Below, piece by piece: positions 59,439 to 64,000 of a stretch of DNA of 64,000 nucleotides. The stretch's first letter is position 1. Every line of letters begins with the position of its first letter. The translations under genes and the position numbers were made by a program. The stretch covers positions 2,232,001-2,296,000 of the forward strand of contig NZ_AP014924.1 in NCBI RefSeq assembly GCF_001544015.1. Reading direction: 5' to 3'. This DNA comes from Limnochorda pilosa. Lineage in GTDB: Bacteria > Bacillota > Limnochordia > Limnochordales > Limnochordaceae. The notes beneath the pieces were generated by a model. It made no database searches, was not told the origin of the DNA, and saw nothing but the letters and a program-made list of their open reading frames with translations.

Positions 59439-60385
59439 GCCGGTACGTCCTGCGGCGGATCCTGATCATGCTCCCTGTCGTGATCGGGATCACCTTCGCC
59501 AACTACGCCATCATCAACCTGGCGCCGGGCGACCCCGTCGACCTCATGATCGACCCCAACGTGACCGAGGCCGACCGGCAGGCGCGCCGGGAGGCCCTGG
59601 GGCTCGACGACCCCTTCCTCGTCCGCTACGTCCGCTGGATGGGCGAGCTGCTCCAGGGGAACCTGGGGTACTCGTACACCACCTACCAGCCCGTGACCGA
59701 GCGGTTGGGCGAGCGCGTCGGCCCCACCCTGCTCCTGATGGGGACCGCCCTCGTGGGCGCCTACGTGATCGCCCTTCCTCTGGGTGTGGCCTCGGCGGTG
59801 AGACCGTACTCCTGGGTGGACTACTCTACGGGGTTCGTGGGCCTCCTGGGCGTCTCCTTGCCCACCTTCTTCACGGGGCTCGTCTTCATCTACGTCTTCA
59901 GCCTCAACCTGGACTGGCTCCCCTCGGGCGGAATGGTCAGCCTGGGCGGGGCCGAGAGGTGGCTCGACCGGATCAGCCACCTGATCCTGCCCGCATCGGT
60001 CCTCGCACTGGCCAACCTCGGCCTCATGCTCCGCCTGGTCCGCTCCAGCACCCTCGAGGTGCTGCGCCAGGACTTCGTGCGCACGGCGCGGGCCAAGGGA
60101 CTGGCCCCCATGCAGGTGCTCTTCCGGCACGTGATGCGGAACACCCTCATCCCCGTGATCACCATGGCCGGGCTCCAGATCCCGGCGTTGATCGCCGGCT
60201 CCATCATCACCGAGCAGGTCTTCCAGTGGCCCGGCATGGGCTGGCTCACGGTCCAGGCCATCCTCGGGCGCGACTACCCCACCCTCATGGCCCTCAACCT
60301 GCTGGCGGCGGTGATGGTCCTGGCCGGGAACCTGGTCGCGGACATCCTTTACGGGGTCGCAGACCCCCGTATCCGGTACGAGTAG
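59435..60385 (+). CDS. Peptide-type ABC transporter permease, DppB type
   Basis: A 316-residue permease; ATG at 59435 overlaps the iclR stop and follows AGGAGG. YVLRRILIMLPVVIGITFANY, NLAPGDPVDLM and the EAA loop EVLRQDFVRTARAKGLAPMQ (about residues 207-226) are typical of the family. It is the first transport gene after the regulator, followed 13 bases later by the DppC-type gene. Confidence 0.93.
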   Translation: MSRYVLRRILIMLPVVIGITFANYAIINLAPGDPVDLMIDPNVTEADRQARREALGLDDPFLVRYVRWMGELLQGNLGYSYTTYQPVTERLGERVGPTLLLMGTALVGAYVIALPLGVASAVRPYSWVDYSTGFVGLLGVSLPTFFTGLVFIYVFSLNLDWLPSGGMVSLGGAERWLDRISHLILPASVLALANLGLMLRLVRSSTLEVLRQDFVRTARAKGLAPMQVLFRHVMRNTLIPVITMAGLQIPALIAGSIITEQVFQWPGMGWLTVQAILGRDYPTLMALNLLAAVMVLAGNLVADILYGVADPRIRYE

Positions 60386-60398
60386 AAGGTGAGTGACG

Positions 60399-61307
60399 AT
60401 GGCGTTGGGATCCATCGCGAAGGATAACCCGACCGAGTCCTGGACCGGTCCGAGGCCGACGTCGGACAGCTACTGGGCCATGGTGGTCCGGCGCTTCCTC
60501 CGGCACCGGCTGGCGGTGACCGGTCTGGCGGTCCTGGCCCTCGTGGCCCTATCGGCCCTCCTGGCCCCCTGGATCGCGCCCCACGATCCCCATGCGATGG
60601 ACGTGATGGCCTTTTCGGCCCCGCCATCTGGGCGCCACCTTCTGGGCACCGACGCCGTGGGCCGGGACGTCCTCAGCCGTCTCCTGTACGCGGCCCGGGT
60701 CTCGCTCTCGGTGGGTGCGGGGGCGGTGCTCCTCAACGTGCTGGTGGGGATCGTCCTGGGAGGGCTCGCCGGATACCTGGGCGGCCGGGTCGACAGCGCC
60801 ATCATGCGCTTCACCGACATGGTCCTCTCCTTCCCCCCGCTCATGATCATCCTGGTCTTGGTGAGCGTCCTGGGGCCGAGCCTCACCAACGTGATCCTGG
60901 TCCTCGGCCTCCTGGGCTGGCCCCAGATCTGCCGCCTGGTACGGGCCGAGATCCTGCGCCTCAGGGAGCAGGAGTACATCGTGGCCGCCCGCGCCTTGGG
61001 GATTCCCGACCGGCGGATCCTCCTTCGCCACCTGGTGCCGAACTCGTTCCCCCCGGTCCTGGTGGCGGCCACCTTCGGGGCGGCGCAGGCCATCATCCAG
61101 GAGGCCTCCCTCAGCTTCCTGGGCATGGGGGTCCAACCGCCGACCGCGAGCTGGGGGAACATGCTGACCGACGCCCAGTCCATGGGCGTGCTCGGTTCGA
61201 TGCCGTGGCTGTGGCTCCCCCCTGGGATGATGATCGTCGTCGCCGTCCTCTCCATCAACTTCGTCGGCGACGGCCTTCGCGACGCCCTCGATCCACGGCT
61301 GAACTGA
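60399..61307 (+). CDS. Peptide-type ABC transporter permease, DppC type
   Basis: A 302-residue permease. ATG at 60399 has AGAAGGTG seven bases upstream (a GTG two codons earlier is an alternative). Signs are LGTDAVGRDVLSRLLYAAR, an EAA loop EYIVAARALGIPDRRILLRH (about residues 193-212), and the family end GDGLRDALDPRLN. It stops normally here, unlike the permease at 39.2-40.2 kb. It pairs with the preceding DppB-type protein. Confidence 0.93.
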   Translation: MALGSIAKDNPTESWTGPRPTSDSYWAMVVRRFLRHRLAVTGLAVLALVALSALLAPWIAPHDPHAMDVMAFSAPPSGRHLLGTDAVGRDVLSRLLYAARVSLSVGAGAVLLNVLVGIVLGGLAGYLGGRVDSAIMRFTDMVLSFPPLMIILVLVSVLGPSLTNVILVLGLLGWPQICRLVRAEILRLREQEYIVAARALGIPDRRILLRHLVPNSFPPVLVAATFGAAQAIIQEASLSFLGMGVQPPTASWGNMLTDAQSMGVLGSMPWLWLPPGMMIVVAVLSINFVGDGLRDALDPRLN

Positions 61308-61337
61308 GGGAGCGATCCAGAAAGAGGAGGTCAACCG

Positions 61338-62942
61338 ATGAACCGCACCGCACGTCTGGTGGCAACGGCCTTCATCGTCCTGTCGCTGGCCCTGGTGGGG
61401 GCGGCGCCCTCCCGGGCGCAGGCGGAGAAGGTGATCCGGGTGGGCATGTGGAGCCCGCCCGGAAACGTGAGCGCCATCAATGCCGACTCGAGCTACGGGT
61501 ACTTCATCGTCCGCTTCGTCTTCGACACCATGGTGAACCTGGAGCCTGACTTCAGCTTCTCGCCGCGGCTTGCCGACGCGTGGGAGATCTCACGGGACGG
61601 GCGGACCTACACCTTCCACCTGAACCCCAACGCCACCTGGCACGACGGCAAGCCCATCACCGCCGCCGACGTCCTCTTCACCATCGAGACGGTGGCCACG
61701 CCCGGCGTCCAGACCAACCGGGGAAGCGCCCTGCGGGCCATCGAAGGGCTCGACGCCAACGGGAAGATGACCGGCGAGACCATCTCGGGCGTTCGGGTGG
61801 TCGACGCGCACACCATCGCCATCACCACCAAGAGCGCCGTCGACCCAGCTCGCTTCCTGGAGCAGTTCGGAACGGGCCTCTACGTGATCCCCAAGCACCT
61901 GCTGGAAGGGCTCTCCCCCGACGAGCTGGCCCGGAGCGACGTACTCCTCAACCCCACCGTCGGCAGCGGTCCCTTCCGCTTCGTCCGCTACGTGACCGAT
62001 CAGTACGTCGAGCTGGAGCGGTACGATGCCTACCACCGCGGCCCGGCCAAGGTGGACCGCATCTTCGTGCGAATCGTACCCGCCCCCTCCGTCGCCACCC
62101 AGCTCATCCGGGGCGAGATCGACGTGGTGGCCGGCCCCGGCATCGGTGAGATCCCGCTGGAGGATTGGCCCCTCGTTCAGAAGGCGGAGAACCTGCGGAC
62201 CGTGACCGAACCCGCCCTCGGCTACCAGTTCATGGCCATCAACAGCGCCCAGCCCTACTTCCAGGACGCCCGGGTCCGAAAGGCCCTCGCCCTGGCCATC
62301 AACCGGAAACTGATGGTGGACCAGCTCTATCAAGGCGAGGCCGCTCTGGCCGTCGGGCCCTTCTCGCCCATCACACCCTACGCCAACGAGAACCTCGACC
62401 CCATCCCCAACGACCCCCAGCAGGCTCGCCAGCTCCTGACCGAAGCCGGGTGGGACTTCGGGCGAACCGTGGAGCTCCTGGTCCCCACCGGCAACGTGCT
62501 GCGGGAGCGCTCCGCCAGCATCATCCAGGCGAACCTCCAGGCTGTCGGGATGCAGGTCCGCATCCAGCGGCTCGACTTCCCCTCGGTCCTCTCGCGGGTC
62601 TTCGCCGACGACTTCGACCTGACCCTCCTGGGCTGGACCGACACCTTCGACCCCGACCACGTCAGCTCCACCTTCCAGACGGGCGGCCAGTACAACCTGG
62701 GCAACTTCTCGGATCCCGAGGCGGACCGGCTCATCGAGGCGGCGGGCTCCCAGCGCGATCCGGCCCGGCGGAAGGTGCTCTACGACCAGCTCCAGGTCCT
62801 CTTCCAGGAGAAGGTGCCCGCGGTCTTCCTCTACTACCCCAACATGCTGACCGCGGTCAGCAAGCGGCTGGTCGACGCGGACCCGAGCGTCTTCCCCTTC
62901 GAGAACTGGGCGGCCGGGTGGGACATCCAGGAGGCGAAGTGA
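61338..62942 (+). CDS. Peptide-binding protein, SBP_bac_5 family
   Basis: A 534-residue DppA-like protein. ATG at 61338 follows GAGGAGG. The signal peptide is clear (NRTAR, hydrophobic FIVLSLALVGAA, PSRAQA). The mature part has LADAWEISRDGRTYTFHLNP, the motif VGSGPFRFVRYV and LLGWTDTFDPDHV. In this operon the binding protein comes after the permeases and no stem-loop follows it; the M20 gene starts three bases after its stop. Peptides or acylated amino acids are the likely ligands. Confidence 0.92.
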   Translation: MNRTARLVATAFIVLSLALVGAAPSRAQAEKVIRVGMWSPPGNVSAINADSSYGYFIVRFVFDTMVNLEPDFSFSPRLADAWEISRDGRTYTFHLNPNATWHDGKPITAADVLFTIETVATPGVQTNRGSALRAIEGLDANGKMTGETISGVRVVDAHTIAITTKSAVDPARFLEQFGTGLYVIPKHLLEGLSPDELARSDVLLNPTVGSGPFRFVRYVTDQYVELERYDAYHRGPAKVDRIFVRIVPAPSVATQLIRGEIDVVAGPGIGEIPLEDWPLVQKAENLRTVTEPALGYQFMAINSAQPYFQDARVRKALALAINRKLMVDQLYQGEAALAVGPFSPITPYANENLDPIPNDPQQARQLLTEAGWDFGRTVELLVPTGNVLRERSASIIQANLQAVGMQVRIQRLDFPSVLSRVFADDFDLTLLGWTDTFDPDHVSSTFQTGGQYNLGNFSDPEADRLIEAAGSQRDPARRKVLYDQLQVLFQEKVPAVFLYYPNMLTAVSKRLVDADPSVFPFENWAAGWDIQEAK

Positions 62943-62945
62943 TCG

Positions 62946-64000
62946 ATGAGCCACGAAGCGCCTGAGACGCTCCGACCGGTGATCCGGCGGATCCGCGACG
63001 CCTTCGACGAGGACCTGGAACGGGTGCGGGGCTTCCTCCGCACCCCCAGCATCAGCTACACGGGCGAAGGGATCCAGGAGACGGCGGAGCAGGTCGCAGG
63101 CTTCATCCGGGAGCTGGGGGGCGAAGCCCGGGTGGTGCCGACCGAAGGCCACCCCATCGTCTCCGGCCGGCTGGACCAGGGCGCCCCGAAGTCGGTGCTG
63201 GTCTACGGCATGTACGACGTGATGCCGGCCGACGAGCCCAACTGGTCCTCGGACCCCTGGGGCGCCGAGATCCGGGATCTGCCCAAGCTGGGCCGTTCCA
63301 TCATCGGCCGGGGTGCCGTCAACACCAAGGGGCCGCTGGCCGCCTTCTTCCGGGCCGTCGCCCGGTACCAGGAGGCGGCCGGGCGGCTGCCGGTCAACCT
63401 GCTCTTCGCCATCGAGGGCGAGGAGGAGATGGGTAGCCGCCACTTCGTTCCCTTCGTCGAGGACCACCTGGAGGAGCTGAAGGAGGCCGACGCCGTCCTC
63501 TTCCCCTTCTTCTCCGAGGACGAGGAGGGCGTCCCCTCCCTGACCCTCGGCACCAAGGGGATCCTCTACTTCGAACTGGAGGCGCGCGGCGGCGACTGGG
63601 GCGGCCCCACCGAGCGGGGGATCCACGGCTCCTACAACGCGTGGGTGGCCAACCCCGCCTGGCGGCTGGTGAAGGCCCTGGGAACCCTGGTGGACGCCGA
63701 CGAGAAGATCCTGGTGGACGGCTTCTTCGAAGGCCAGGAACCCCTGCCCCCCAGGGAGCTGGAGGTGCTGCGCCGGCAGGTCGAGAGCGGGCTCCTGGAC
63801 GAGCGACCCTTCATGGAGTTCGACCACGTCCGCCGCTTCAAGGGCGGCCTGCGGGGCTTCGAGCTCTGGAAGCGGCTCTTCAGCCAGCCCCAGCTCAACA
63901 TCGACGGGATCGTGGGCGGCTACGTGGGCGAGGGGACCAAGACCCTCCTCCCCCACCGCGCGCTGGCCAAGGTGGACGTGCGGACCGTCCCCCGCATGGA
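62946..64000 (+). CDS. M20-family peptidase-like protein, partial, with altered metal ligands
   Basis: An open frame from ATG 62946 to the right edge, 351 codons, C-terminus missing. The fold is M20 (ArgE/DapE/CPG2): catalytic glutamates in AIEGEEEMGS (about residues 155-164), and a dimerisation-domain end LLPHRALAKVDVRTVP. But the first metal motif, normally G-H-x-D, reads YGMYDVMP (M89 in place of the histidine, D91 kept), and the bridging aspartate of GRGxxDxKG is asparagine (N126 in GRGAVNTKG). It may bind metal differently or act as a non-classical hydrolase. It follows the peptide-binding protein by three bases, so it should act on the imported compound. Confidence 0.85.
   Translation, partial: MSHEAPETLRPVIRRIRDAFDEDLERVRGFLRTPSISYTGEGIQETAEQVAGFIRELGGEARVVPTEGHPIVSGRLDQGAPKSVLVYGMYDVMPADEPNWSSDPWGAEIRDLPKLGRSIIGRGAVNTKGPLAAFFRAVARYQEAAGRLPVNLLFAIEGEEEMGSRHFVPFVEDHLEELKEADAVLFPFFSEDEEGVPSLTLGTKGILYFELEARGGDWGGPTERGIHGSYNAWVANPAWRLVKALGTLVDADEKILVDGFFEGQEPLPPRELEVLRRQVESGLLDERPFMEFDHVRRFKGGLRGFELWKRLFSQPQLNIDGIVGGYVGEGTKTLLPHRALAKVDVRTVPRM

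Overview
The window is 64 kb of very GC-rich DNA with dense genes, many GTG and TTG starts and strong AGGAGG ribosome sites. It carries TIGR02677-TIGR02680-type defence genes, a YwfO/YwgA-like pair and several sugar and peptide ABC operons. This fits a GC-rich, probably thermophilic or heterotrophic member of the Bacillota, for example Limnochordia, Symbiobacterium-like or Thermaerobacter-like. That placement is inferred from gene content; no rRNA or other marker gene is present. No tRNA, rRNA or CRISPR array was seen.

Left end (1-8.6 kb, minus strand): a jetA-jetB-jetC-jetD cluster, i.e. a Wadjet-type SMC-like anti-plasmid system; jetD runs off the left edge. It follows a luciferase-like flavin monooxygenase (8.8-9.8 kb).

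Sugar region (10-29.6 kb): araD-araM (plus) converge on a long minus-strand series. That series holds a periplasmic binding protein, RbsA-like ATPase, RbsC-like permease, ribulokinase (AraB) and an L-fucose/L-arabinose isomerase family enzyme, preceded by a LacI-family regulator. Together these make an L-arabinose-type pentose route whose isomerase is of the FucI family. Next come xylulokinase, an intracellular GH5 glycosidase, a MalEFG-type ABC transporter and a divergent xylose-isomerase-like TIM barrel. A divergently transcribed ROK (XylR-type) regulator faces this group.

Surface sugar and peptide region (29.6-46.9 kb, minus strand): dTDP-rhamnose genes rmlB-rmlD-rmlC-rmlA; a Dpp-type ABC transporter with an M14 carboxypeptidase; and an unusual series of SorC regulator, NAD-kinase-like protein, DhnA-type aldolase, zinc alcohol dehydrogenase and Dpp-type ABC genes. 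In that last series the binding protein has no signal peptide, and the last permease reads in frame into a ribbon-helix-helix protein.

ADP-ribosylglycohydrolase locus (47-54.3 kb, plus strand): a GntR-type helix-turn-helix fused to an ADP-ribosylglycohydrolase (ARH) domain, then a MalE/MalF/MalG-type ABC transporter, then a second ARH fused to beta-sandwich domains. All genes are close or overlapping, behind one promoter and an inverted repeat. This is the most novel-looking unit in the window.

Scar region (54.3-58.6 kb): broken DUF433/DUF5615 toxin-antitoxin genes, an IS1634-type transposase remnant, a decayed capD-like gene, an intact YwgA-like plus HD-phosphohydrolase pair, repeated gene ends and other fragments. 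The right end (58.6-64 kb, plus strand) is an IclR-controlled Dpp-type ABC operon ending in an M20-family protein that lacks usual metal ligands and runs off the right edge.

A recurring design is a strong stem-loop directly after the binding-protein gene in four separate ABC operons, suggesting differential mRNA stability within each operon.
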